Source: Candidatus Yonathbacteria bacterium RIFCSPHIGHO2_01_FULL_51_10
Lineage (GTDB): Bacteria; Patescibacteriota; Minisyncoccia; Phycocordibacterales; UBA1539_B
NCBI GenBank assembly: GCA_001823505.1
Contig: MHUS01000010.1
Coordinates: 619 to 29,274 of the forward strand
DNA: 28,656 nt
Direction of reading: 5' to 3'
The notes under the pieces were generated by a model. The model saw only the letters and a program-made list of their open reading frames with translations. It did not search any database and had not been told where the DNA came from. Positions 12,990 to 19,676 of the stretch are shown here, one piece after another. Numbering within the stretch: position 1 is the stretch's first letter; the number at the start of each line of letters is the position of its first letter. A program made the translations under genes and the position numbers.

Positions 12990-13324
12990 GTTAAGCAGAG
13001 CCGTGCAAGAAAACAGATTGTTACAGAATGTTACAGGATGGGTGTACTTTACATTAAAAATATGGTATACTTACGGTTCTAGAACACAAATCTCCTCGGC
13101 GCAAACTGTTTAGTGTTTGGCGCAAAACCACTGTAATGCCGATGTAACGAGGCCTAATCTCACCTCCGCAGGAATCCTTCAGGTTATTGCATATTGTTGA
13201 TCGGCAAGAAGGTGACTGTAATTAGTTTGTAATAAGTTGGCTCTTCGCACGTCTCCATTTATTATCCCCCTAATCTACTATTTGGCCATGAAAAACGTCA
13301 TATTTCTAGAAATAAATTTTCTTT
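12990..13324. promoter_or_regulatory. Divergent control region between PAS and sigma genes
   Basis: This 335-nt stretch has no convincing gene. Two direct copies of TGTTACAG (13019-13026 and 13029-13036, spaced by one helical turn) lie just upstream of the PAS gene and could be an operator. GGTATACT with its -10 hexamer at 13066-13071 (plus strand) looks like the leaderless promoters elsewhere but has no ORF behind it. It may start a long leader of the sigma gene or a small RNA. GGCGCAAA occurs twice further on (near 13098 and 13120). Confidence 0.4.
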
Positions 13325-13870
13325 ATGAAAACTCAAGAAAAAGAAGTGCAACAAATGTCATCACTATTTACGTCGGCGTACCGCAGCTATGCGCCGGGCC
13401 TTAATGCGTTCGCGTCGTTAAGGGTACACAATCAGGAGCTCGGTGAAGATCTTGTCCAGGATACGTTCATAAAGACTTGGGCGTATCTTGTTAAAAACGG
13501 AAAGATCGAGATCATGAAGGGATTTCTCTACCATGTTCTCAAAGACCTCATTGTGGATGAATATCGGAAACACAAGACGACTTCTCTTGACGCTATGATC
13601 GAAAATGGTTTTGAGCCGAGTATCGGTAACATATCTCGTCTCGCAAATGTTTTTGACGGCAGGAATGCAGCACTTTTGATCAATGATCTTCCGCGGAAAT
13701 ACCAAAAGGTCATACACATGCGCTATGTACAGGATCTATCGCTTGAGGAGATAGCTCTTCTTACAAAGCAGTCAAAAAATACTACTACCGTGCAGGCCCA
13801 TCGTGGGCTGGCGAAACTCAAAGTGTTATACAACGAGCATCACCCCAAGAAAGATCGACGCACGTTTTAA
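13325..13870 (+). CDS. ECF-type RNA polymerase sigma factor (second copy)
   Basis: The 181-aa protein has sigma-2 (about 15-85) with LGEDLVQDTFIKTWAYL and FLYHVLKDLIVDEYRKHK, and sigma-4 (about 115-172) with LPRKYQKVIHMRYVQDLSLEEIALLTKQSKNTTTVQAHRGLAKLK. It is only distantly similar to the sigma factor at 5682. No anti-sigma gene overlaps it; downstream is the small lmo0937-type protein, and the divergent neighbour is a PAS/coiled-coil protein. The nearby YggT, YeaQ and lmo0937 genes are classic stress-membrane genes, so a general stress role is a reasonable inference. Confidence 0.92.
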   Translation: MKTQEKEVQQMSSLFTSAYRSYAPGLNAFASLRVHNQELGEDLVQDTFIKTWAYLVKNGKIEIMKGFLYHVLKDLIVDEYRKHKTTSLDAMIENGFEPSIGNISRLANVFDGRNAALLINDLPRKYQKVIHMRYVQDLSLEEIALLTKQSKNTTTVQAHRGLAKLKVLYNEHHPKKDRRTF

Positions 13871-13893
13871 TATTTTTTAGTATTTAAAGATAT

Positions 13894-14025
13894 ATGCCAT
13901 GGACAATTATTACCGTTTTGTTGATTTTGTGGCTGCTCGGCTTCAGCTTTCATGTTGGAGGTAGTTTAATTCACACCCTGCTTGTCATTGCGCTCATCGT
14001 GTTTATTGCACGAATGTTGCTGTGA
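13894..14025 (+). CDS. lmo0937-type small membrane protein, 43 aa
   Basis: The ATG at 13894 opens a 43-codon frame with TGA at 14023-14025. The product starts MPWTIITVLLILWLLGF, continues with SFHVGGSLIHTLLVIALIV, and so has two short transmembrane helices joined by a Gly-rich turn. This W-T-I-I-x-V-L-L-x-L-W-L-L-G-F plus GG-x-L-IH-x-LLVIALIV pattern is that of the lmo0937 (DUF5670) family, which is often found with stress genes. It lies 23 nt after the sigma gene, probably in the same transcript. Confidence 0.82.
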   Translation: MPWTIITVLLILWLLGFSFHVGGSLIHTLLVIALIVFIARMLL

Positions 14026-14046
14026 GAAACAGCGCAGTTGAATAGC

Positions 14047-14682
14047 CTACGTCCTCGGATTACTCTCCTTCCACTCGATGAGGTAGCACGCTTCGCGCTC
14101 GATCTTTGAGGATGCGCGGAGGAATTTTTCTTGTTTTTTGGGCACGAGAGGGAAGTGTGGTGATTCGTCGAGGGCTTGTGCGATATCCCACATACCTTCT
14201 TCAGAGGTGATCCATTCTGTGCCGAAAGGCTTGAGCGAAAATGGACGCGAGTAACGACGAAGTGTTTTCTTGCCGGACTTGGTCATAAAGTATTCGTGGA
14301 AGTACGAGAGCGCCAGTTCGTGGATGGTGCGATAGATGGGATCGCGGAATCGCAATACCGCGTGGTTGGTCTTGCTGATCGCACCCCAATAGCCGTTTTG
14401 TTTATACACCGTCACCACGTGGTCTTCATCGATCGGCAATGTCTGGAAATCAAGAAGGAGAGGGCGTTCTCCATGGAGCCAGAGTGCCGCGGCGGCGATG
14501 AAGGCTCCCTCTATGCAGTGTGCTTTTCCCTCGCGCAGTGCGACGCGGACCGAGTTGCAGGTGCCGCCCTTTTTCTCGTGATTGATGGGAAACTTATCCA
14601 AAAAGTCCTGGATCTTCTGCGGCGTAGAAAGCCGTTTCAAAATGACGTGTTCCTTGTGCGTGAGTCCGAGCGGGATAGACAT
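14047..14682 (-). CDS. Transglutaminase-like cysteine-hydrolase-fold protein
   Basis: The 211-aa protein has no signal peptide. The block GGTCNSVRVALREGKAHCIEGAFIAAAALW (about 39-68) puts a cysteine (C56) at the start of a helix with a small-residue pattern. DEDHVVTVY supplies H88 about 30 residues later, and NHAVLRFRDPIY follows. Cysteine at a helix start followed by His and Asp/Asn is the order of transglutaminase-like and NlpC-type hydrolases, so I suggest that fold. Activity and substrate are unknown, and the match is by pattern only. The start is supported by CATACT 6 nt upstream on the minus strand. It converges with the lmo0937-type gene. Confidence 0.55.
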   Translation of the reverse strand: MSIPLGLTHKEHVILKRLSTPQKIQDFLDKFPINHEKKGGTCNSVRVALREGKAHCIEGAFIAAAALWLHGERPLLLDFQTLPIDEDHVVTVYKQNGYWGAISKTNHAVLRFRDPIYRTIHELALSYFHEYFMTKSGKKTLRRYSRPFSLKPFGTEWITSEEGMWDIAQALDESPHFPLVPKKQEKFLRASSKIEREACYLIEWKESNPRT

Positions 14683-14688
14683 ACCTAT

Positions 14689-14694
14689 AGTATG
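14689..14694 (-). promoter_or_regulatory. -10 box CATACT (minus), leaderless start of the 14682 gene
   Basis: On the minus strand CATACT ends 6 nt before the ATG at 14682, the same spacing as in the plus-strand leaderless genes. Confidence 0.5.
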
Positions 14695-14743
14695 ACAGAA
14701 TTCGGGCAGATGCTCAAAATTTATGTATCAAAGTAATGTGGTA

Positions 14744-14749
14744 TATAAT
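14744..14749 (+). promoter_or_regulatory. -10 box TATAAT, leaderless start of the 14757 gene
   Basis: GGTATATAAT ends 7 nt before ATG 14757. It lies between that ATG and the upstream in-frame start at 14736, so the downstream start is preferred. Confidence 0.6.
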
Positions 14750-14756
14750 TATAAGT

Positions 14757-15398
14757 ATGAAAATTCGTAATATTGTTGGAGCCGTCATCATAGCCATTGT
14801 TATTCTGGTCGTCATGGCAGGGGAGACAACAAGAGTAACTACGAACGAGACTACGCTGGGCGCGCCCAGCCCAGCAGCTACCGTCAAACCCGACACAGGC
14901 GGACTTCCTAAGGTATATCAAAACGGGGCAGGTGGATTTTCGTTGCGGTATCCGGCGGGGTATGTCGTCGATGAGTCGTACCACTATCAAGGACTTGGCC
15001 CCGGGCAAGATATTTATGGGGTCAAATTCACGATTCCTCCTGCAATCGACAACATGACAAATCTCTCCGAAGATAGCTACATGAGCGTGGAGCTTCTTCC
15101 TCAATCGTCAACGTGTACGGCGAATCTTTTCTTGGATGATCCAAATGCTACCCCTAAAAGTGTTACCGATAACGGCACTGAATATTCCGTCGCATCGTCA
15201 ATTGGTGCTGCGGCGGGGAATCGCTATGAAGAGACGGTTTATGCTATTCCCGGCACCAACCCGTGCATCGCAATGAGGTACTTTGTTCACTACGGAGTGC
15301 TTGAGAATTACCCCGAGGGGAGTGTTCAGGCGTTTGATCGGCAAGCCCTGTTTGACCAGTTTGATCAGATCCGTCGGACACTTACCGCCAGTCCGTAG
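14757..15398 (+). CDS. Membrane-anchored extracytoplasmic protein (PsbP-like opening)
   Basis: The 213-aa product has a single N-terminal anchor (about 4-22) and a Thr/Pro-rich linker. One domain follows from about residue 53, beginning VYQNGAGGFSLRYPAGYVVDE, which parallels the opening of the first domain of the 8628 protein. Two cysteines (STCTANL and NPCIAMRYF) could form a disulfide outside the cell. No catalytic motif is visible. It is preceded by its own -10 box, and the next gene has a separate promoter at 15433. Function unknown. Confidence 0.7.
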   Translation: MKIRNIVGAVIIAIVILVVMAGETTRVTTNETTLGAPSPAATVKPDTGGLPKVYQNGAGGFSLRYPAGYVVDESYHYQGLGPGQDIYGVKFTIPPAIDNMTNLSEDSYMSVELLPQSSTCTANLFLDDPNATPKSVTDNGTEYSVASSIGAAAGNRYEETVYAIPGTNPCIAMRYFVHYGVLENYPEGSVQAFDRQALFDQFDQIRRTLTASP

Positions 15399-15432
15399 GA
15401 GGTGCCTTCTGTGGACGCTTGTGATTTCGTGG

Positions 15433-15438
15433 TATAAT
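15433..15438 (+). promoter_or_regulatory. -10 box TATAAT for the 15474-17524 operon
   Basis: GGTATAAT lies 35 nt before ATG 15474, so this operon has a real leader, unlike the leaderless genes. Confidence 0.5.
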
Positions 15439-15473
15439 CAGGGAACCTTTATAAGTCTAATTTTAAAATCCAT

Positions 15474-15734
15474 ATGAATTTTCTTTCAGGGTTTGGCAGT
15501 GGATGGGGGCCAATGGGTTCGTTTGCGTCATTTGGCGGCTTACTCATGATCGTTCTCGTGTGGTCGCTCTTTTGGAAAGGACTTGCGCTCTGGCATTCAT
15601 CGCGTCGCGGGGAGCCGTGGTGGTTCATTGCGATGCTTCTCATTAATACCGCAGGGATTCTTGAATTGGTGTATCTCTTTGGATTCGCAAGTCTCAAGTT
15701 TGATGAGTTGTTTAAAATTACGGAAAAGAAATAG
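15474..15734 (+). CDS. DUF5652-like small membrane protein
   Basis: The 86-aa product has two transmembrane helices (about 20-40 and 48-68) joined by the conserved-looking block WSLFWKGLALWHSSRRGEPWW, then INTAGILELVYLFGF and a Lys/Glu end. This Trp-rich two-helix pattern matches the DUF5652 family found widely in Patescibacteria; its role is not known. It is the first gene of a run in which 15735 starts at the base after its stop, suggesting one transcript through dgkA and pirin. Confidence 0.75.
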   Translation: MNFLSGFGSGWGPMGSFASFGGLLMIVLVWSLFWKGLALWHSSRRGEPWWFIAMLLINTAGILELVYLFGFASLKFDELFKITEKK

Positions 15735-16274
15735 ATGAAAAAAATAATTCTTTACGGAATTGGCATTTTGGCGGTCGTTGCCTTGATCGTCATGTATGTG
15801 ATGCGCCAAGCAAATGTGCCCCCGCAGCAAGTGGTTAGCGGAGGATCGATCTATAAAAATGCCGTGTACACTATTGACGGCAATCCGGTGCAGCTCGTGG
15901 ATGGAACCGCAAGCACGGAGGCGGCTCCCGGGTCTGCTTCAAAGATAACGACGCAGTATTTTGGCAACGAAGTGCGCGGCGATCTCAATGGTGATGGGTT
16001 GGAGGACGTCGCGTTCCTCTTCACTCAGAACAGCGGGGGCAGCGGCACCTTCTATTATGTGGCGGCTGCTCTGGGAAGTGATAAGGGATACATTGGCACG
16101 AACGCAGTTCTGTTGGGTGATAGGATCGCACCTCAGACGACTGAGTTTCGAGACGGTGAGGTCATGGTGAACTATGCAGACCGAGCACCCGGCGAGCCCA
16201 TGACCGCAAAGCCGTCGGTCGGCGTCTCCAAGTATCTCAAGATCTTAAACGGCGCGCTCGTTGTTGCACGTTAA
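15735..16274 (+). CDS. Membrane-anchored protein with EF-hand-like calcium loop
   Basis: The 179-aa product has an N-terminal anchor (about 3-22). The extracytoplasmic part contains the loop GDLNGDGLEDVAFLF, a D-x-N-x-D-G-x-x-D calcium-binding pattern as found in dockerin and FG-GAP repeats. A Gly/Ser segment (TQNSGGSGTFYYVAAAL) follows, as in FG-GAP-like beta structures. Only one such unit is present. The start codon follows the previous stop directly, so it is translationally coupled. Function unknown; calcium binding is inferred from the motif. Confidence 0.72.
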   Translation: MKKIILYGIGILAVVALIVMYVMRQANVPPQQVVSGGSIYKNAVYTIDGNPVQLVDGTASTEAAPGSASKITTQYFGNEVRGDLNGDGLEDVAFLFTQNSGGSGTFYYVAAALGSDKGYIGTNAVLLGDRIAPQTTEFRDGEVMVNYADRAPGEPMTAKPSVGVSKYLKILNGALVVAR

Positions 16275-16288
16275 GAGATCTCAAGATC

Positions 16289-16666
16289 ATGGAAAGGAAA
16301 GAGGATAAAAAAAGCCCCCCACTAGCAAAGAGTTTTGCGCATGCCGGGCGAGGTGTTGCAGTGTTTTTTGCCACCACGCGCAATGTGCGTGTGCACGGGG
16401 CAGTCTTTGTGGCGGCGGTTGCTCTAGGGTTTTTCTTCTCTATTACAAAGATCGAATGGATGATGCTCGTGCTTGCCAGCGGGCTTGTCTTCGCGACGGA
16501 AGCGATCAACACCGCGATAGAGATCGACATGGATCTCACCTCGCCGGAATTTCATCCCTATGCACGCGACACGAAGGATGTTGCCGCAGGGGCGGTGCTC
16601 ATTGCTGCGATCACAGCACTCGTGATAGGAGTTTTGATCTTTGTGCCACATCTCGGTATTTTATAA
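16289..16666 (+). CDS. dgkA: Diacylglycerol kinase / undecaprenol kinase (DgkA family)
   Basis: DgkA-type enzymes are small integral membrane kinases that phosphorylate diacylglycerol or, in Gram-positive types, undecaprenol. The 125-aa length fits. The N-terminal amphipathic part (LAKSFAHAGRGVAVFFATTRNVRVHG) is followed by three helices. The catalytic signature is present as EAINTAIEIDMDL (71-83), with the usual Glu and Asn, and ARDTKDVAAGAVL. It lies 14 nt after the 15735 gene and 6 nt before pirin, so all are likely one operon. The preferred lipid cannot be read from sequence; the gene's context with envelope genes would fit either. Confidence 0.93.
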   Translation: MERKEDKKSPPLAKSFAHAGRGVAVFFATTRNVRVHGAVFVAAVALGFFFSITKIEWMMLVLASGLVFATEAINTAIEIDMDLTSPEFHPYARDTKDVAAGAVLIAAITALVIGVLIFVPHLGIL

Positions 16667-16672
16667 AAACGT

Positions 16673-17524
16673 ATGGCTTCAACCGTTCGTATTCTTGATC
16701 AGGTATTTTCCGTAGAAGAGACACTCGAAGGTGCCGGCGTGCGGCTTCATCGCGGATTTGGTCCCGCGCAGGTGCCGCGATTTGATCCGTTCCTGCTCTT
16801 TGATGATTTTAGCTCACCGCAACCCGCGGACTATCTTGCTGGGTTTCCTTGGCATCCGCATCGTGGGATCGAGACGGTCACCTATGTGCTTGATGGTGAC
16901 GTCCGGCATCGTGATAGCATCGGGAACGAAGGAGTGATCGCACAAGGAGATATCCAATGGATGACTGCGGGGAGCGGTATCATACACGGAGAGATGCCTG
17001 AGGGGATGGGCGGTTTGCAGGGATTTCAACTGTGGGTCAATTTACCGCGCGGGCAAAAAATGATGACACCTCGTTATCAGGAAGTGAAGCGTAAGACGAT
17101 ACCGGAAGTACGTCTTGGCGAGCATGCTCGCGGGAAGGTCATTGCCGGGAAGGTCGCGGGGGTTGTTGGTCCGGTTGAAGATATTATGGCAAGTCCGCTG
17201 TACGTGGATATTATGCTTGAGCCGGAGAAAACGCTCGTACTGCCGGTGCGCGATGGAGACACCGTCTTTCTGTATATTATTGACGGAGCCTTGGGGACGG
17301 GAAGTGATGATGCGATTCGCTATGGGAAGGGTCTGATACTGCTCTTTGATCGCGGCGGAGACACGGTCGTTATTCGCGCCGGTGGGAACGGAGCCAGATT
17401 TTTACTTGTTTCAGGAACGCCCCTAGGTGAGCAGGTTGCATGGCGGGGGCCGATCGTGATGAACACAGAAGCCGAACTCCACACCGCATTTCGCGAACTT
17501 CAAGAGGGGACGTTCATACGCTGA
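16673..17524 (+). CDS. Pirin family protein (bicupin)
   Basis: Pirins are cupin proteins that bind one iron; some act as quercetin dioxygenases and others as regulators. The 283-aa length fits. The N-terminal cupin has RGFGPAQVPRFDPFLLFDDF and the metal motif HPHRGIETVTYVLDG with H61 and H63. The second pair is GSGIIHGEMPE with H105 and E107. These four are the iron ligands of human pirin (H56, H58, H101, E103). The C-terminal cupin (about 180-283) lacks ligands, as usual. It is the last clear gene of the 15474 run. Whether it is enzymatic here is unknown. Confidence 0.93.
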   Translation: MASTVRILDQVFSVEETLEGAGVRLHRGFGPAQVPRFDPFLLFDDFSSPQPADYLAGFPWHPHRGIETVTYVLDGDVRHRDSIGNEGVIAQGDIQWMTAGSGIIHGEMPEGMGGLQGFQLWVNLPRGQKMMTPRYQEVKRKTIPEVRLGEHARGKVIAGKVAGVVGPVEDIMASPLYVDIMLEPEKTLVLPVRDGDTVFLYIIDGALGTGSDDAIRYGKGLILLFDRGGDTVVIRAGGNGARFLLVSGTPLGEQVAWRGPIVMNTEAELHTAFRELQEGTFIR

Positions 17525-17554
17525 TGAAACACTACCATTTGACGCTGGATGCGC

Positions 17555-17560
17555 TATACT
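17555..17560 (+). promoter_or_regulatory. -10 box TATACT upstream of the 21-aa gene
   Basis: CTATACT lies 42 nt before ATG 17603; a TTGACG 5' of it is too close (10-nt spacer) for a normal -35. Confidence 0.4.
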
Positions 17561-17602
17561 AAGTGAAGGTCGATTTTCAATATCAACATAGAATTTACTA
17601 TC

Positions 17603-17668
17603 ATGGCAAAAGGAAAAGATGCGAGGAAAGAGAAGAAGAAGCCAAAAGGAACCGGAAAGAAGAAATAA
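17603..17668 (+). CDS. 21-aa lysine-rich small protein
   Basis: ATG at 17603 opens 21 codons to TAA 17666-17668. The product starts MAKGKDARKEKKK and ends PKGTGKKK, so more than half the residues are Lys or Arg and there is one Pro/Gly turn. Very short basic proteins that begin MAKGK-x-x-RKEKKKPK are known in other bacterial genomes, which supports its being real. The charge suggests binding to RNA, DNA or ribosomes; this is inference. It has a plausible -10 box and lies alone between pirin and a repeat element. Confidence 0.6.
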   Translation: MAKGKDARKEKKKPKGTGKKK

Positions 17669-17687
17669 AAGTTCTTCGTCGAACCTA

Positions 17688-17753
17688 TATTAGCTCCTCA
17701 GCTCGATACTAAAAGATACTATTTTTTAGTATTCTCGCTCTATGTCGCTAATA
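17688..17753 (-). repeat. Intergenic repeat B with TATTAGC/GCTAATA ends
   Basis: The 66-bp element has perfect 7-bp terminal inverted repeats. Read on minus it starts TATTAGCGAC-ATAGAGCGAG, as in element A, has an internal hairpin of A/T (AATACTAAAA / TTTTAGTAT) and ends GAGGAGCTAATA, as in element C. Confidence 0.7.
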
Positions 17754-17761
17754 GTTTCCAC

Positions 17762-17793
17762 AAAAAATGCTCTCTTGACCGGGAGCATTTTTT
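17762..17793. terminator. Bidirectional terminator-like hairpin
   Basis: AAAAAATGCTC / GAGCATTTTTT with loop TCTTGACCGG gives a stem ending in a T-run on both strands. It separates the repeat from the promoter of the helicase gene. Confidence 0.8.
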
Positions 17794-17825
17794 GTATGGT
17801 CGATGATAGGTTTTGGCCGGTGTGG

Positions 17826-17831
17826 TAGAAT
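17826..17831 (+). promoter_or_regulatory. -10 box TAGAAT, leaderless start of helicase gene
   Basis: GGTAGAAT ends 7 nt before ATG 17839, supporting this start over the GTG/ATG codons upstream in the same frame. Confidence 0.55.
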
Positions 17832-17838
17832 AGCACAC

Positions 17839-19518
17839 ATGAAGCAGACACAAGCACTCGATATTCTTAAGGCTGGTCGCAATGTCTATTTGACCGGTGC
17901 GGCCGGAAGCGGGAAAACACACGTTCTTAATGAGTACATCACCTATCTGAAGCATCGCGGGGTGGTGGTGGGGGTAACCGCATCGACCGGTATTGCCGCT
18001 ACGCATTTGGGTGGGGTAACCATTCACTCATGGTCAGGGGTCGGGGTGAAGGAGACACTCTCTCAATACGAGATCGATGTGCTTATCGATAAGGAGTATC
18101 TTTGGAAGCGATTTGATAAAACACGCGTACTCGTGATCGATGAGATCTCGATGCTTTCGCCCAAAATGCTTGATATGCTCGACCAAGTGTGCCGGGCTAT
18201 GAGGCGCAACGATAAACCGTTCGGCGGCATACAGGTTGTTCTCTCGGGAGATTTTTTTCAATTGCCGCCGATCGTGCGTGATGGGTCGCGGGTGGAATTC
18301 GTCAATGCGTCGCGCGCATGGAGTGAAATGGACCTGCGCGTTTGTTACCTTGATGAGCAATTCCGGCATGCGGACAACATGCTTGAGAATATTTTGAATG
18401 AAATGCGAGGAGGGGAAGTTTCGGACGAGACGCGACGCGTCCTTTTACGGCACGATAAGGAGTCTGCAAGCAAACGTATCCCTGAAGGAATCATTCCGAC
18501 GAGGCTCTATACACACAATACTGATGTGGATGTACAAAATGATACGGAGCTGGCCAAGTTGCCTGGAGATGCGGAGGAGTTTGAAATGAAAACGAAAGGG
18601 AAGGGGAATCTCATTGAAGGGCTGAAAAAAGGAGTGCTTGCCCCCGAGACATTGCGACTTAAGAAAAACGCGGTGGTGATGTTTGTAAAAAACAATTTTG
18701 ATGGCGGATATGTGAACGGCACGCTTGGAACCGTGGAGTCGATCAAAGAAGGCGTACCGATCGTGCGGACGTTTGGTGGCGAGCGGATCGCGGTGACTCC
18801 CGCGACGTGGGTGGTTGAGGAGCACGACAAGGTGCTTGCACAGATAGAGCAGATCCCTCTGCGCCTTGCGTGGGCGATCACGGTGCACAAAAGTCAGGGG
18901 ATGAGCATGGATGCCGCTGAGATCGACCTCTCCAAGGCCTTCGTACCAGGGCAAGGATATGTAGCACTTTCACGTCTTCGCACGCTTGCGGGGCTTGTCT
19001 TGAATGGCATCAACGAGATGGCCTTCGCAGCACACCCGGAGGTTGCGGCACTTGACGAGCATCTTCGCCGTGAGTCAAAAAAATGGGAACAAGTCATCAC
19101 GCGTTTTGATGCAAAGGCAATGCGTGGTATGCACGATGATTTTGTCGTGAAGTCAGGTGGTACCACGAACGAGAAAGAGATCGCTAAGAACAAAGTTACC
19201 GCCAAAGAGAAAAAAGGGCCGGCTGAGCGAATCCCTACTCAGGAGAAAACTCGCAAACTCATTGAAGACGGTCTCTCGCTTGAAGCAATAGCAAAAGAAC
19301 GGGGTATGACGCTGGGGACGATCATCGCTCACCTGGAGACACTCAAAGAGCTTGATAAGAATATTGACCTCAAAAAATTCAAACCAAAGGAAGATGATCT
19401 GAAAAAAATTCAAAAAGCGTTTAATGCGACCGGGGATACGAAACTCACTCCGGTATATCAAAAACTCGACGGCGCGTACTCGTTTGAAGATATCCGTCTC
19501 GCACGGTTGTATTTTTAA
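17839..19518 (+). CDS. PIF1-like DNA helicase with C-terminal HTH_40-type domain
   Basis: The 559-aa protein is a superfamily 1B 5'-3' helicase. Motifs in order: P-loop TGAAGSGKTHV (19-29), motif Ia VTASTGIAATHLGG, Walker B VLVIDEISMLSPKML, motif III QVVLSGDFFQLPPI, motif IV-like LDEQFRH, and the SH3/2B end WAITVHKSQGMSMDAAEIDL with YVALSRLR. Residues about 469-505 (TRKLIEDGLSLEAIAKERGMTLGTI) form a helix-turn-helix of the kind fused to RecQ-type helicases. The last 35 residues (GDTKLTPVY...SFEDIRLARL) form its usual companion segment. Pif1-type enzymes unwind G-quadruplex and forked DNA. It is monocistronic. Confidence 0.9.
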   Translation: MKQTQALDILKAGRNVYLTGAAGSGKTHVLNEYITYLKHRGVVVGVTASTGIAATHLGGVTIHSWSGVGVKETLSQYEIDVLIDKEYLWKRFDKTRVLVIDEISMLSPKMLDMLDQVCRAMRRNDKPFGGIQVVLSGDFFQLPPIVRDGSRVEFVNASRAWSEMDLRVCYLDEQFRHADNMLENILNEMRGGEVSDETRRVLLRHDKESASKRIPEGIIPTRLYTHNTDVDVQNDTELAKLPGDAEEFEMKTKGKGNLIEGLKKGVLAPETLRLKKNAVVMFVKNNFDGGYVNGTLGTVESIKEGVPIVRTFGGERIAVTPATWVVEEHDKVLAQIEQIPLRLAWAITVHKSQGMSMDAAEIDLSKAFVPGQGYVALSRLRTLAGLVLNGINEMAFAAHPEVAALDEHLRRESKKWEQVITRFDAKAMRGMHDDFVVKSGGTTNEKEIAKNKVTAKEKKGPAERIPTQEKTRKLIEDGLSLEAIAKERGMTLGTIIAHLETLKELDKNIDLKKFKPKEDDLKKIQKAFNATGDTKLTPVYQKLDGAYSFEDIRLARLYF

Positions 19519-19530
19519 GATCTCCTCATT

Positions 19531-19558
19531 CGCGGCTTCGAGCGGCATCGGAGCCGCG
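19531..19558. repeat. Hairpin after helicase gene
   Basis: CGCGGCT (19531-19537) and AGCCGCG (19552-19558) form a 7-bp G+C-rich stem with a 14-nt loop and no T-run. It could stabilise the helicase mRNA end. The remainder of 19519-19663 shows nothing else. Confidence 0.45.
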
Positions 19559-19663
19559 TACTGTGGATATCTCATTTCCTGTTGTCATTGCAGTGGTTTT
19601 TCGAGCAGCCGGAGGACATTGTTTCTCTAAAATAGAGATGTAGGGCTCCCTCGGGGAATGGGG

Positions 19664-19669
19664 TATACT
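19664..19669 (+). promoter_or_regulatory. -10 box TATACT, leaderless start of msrA operon
   Basis: GGTATACT ends 7 nt before ATG 19677; no Shine-Dalgarno site is present. Confidence 0.65.
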
Positions 19670-19676
19670 GAGAAGT

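Noticed and set aside
13288..13404. 38-codon frame overlapping the start of the second sigma gene (possible leader peptide)
   Set aside because: No ribosome site or conserved pattern is visible, and the overlap is explained by chance.
14176..14736. 186-residue plus frame opposite the transglutaminase-like gene
   Set aside because: The minus-strand frame has a sensible protein and a promoter; the plus frame is its shadow.
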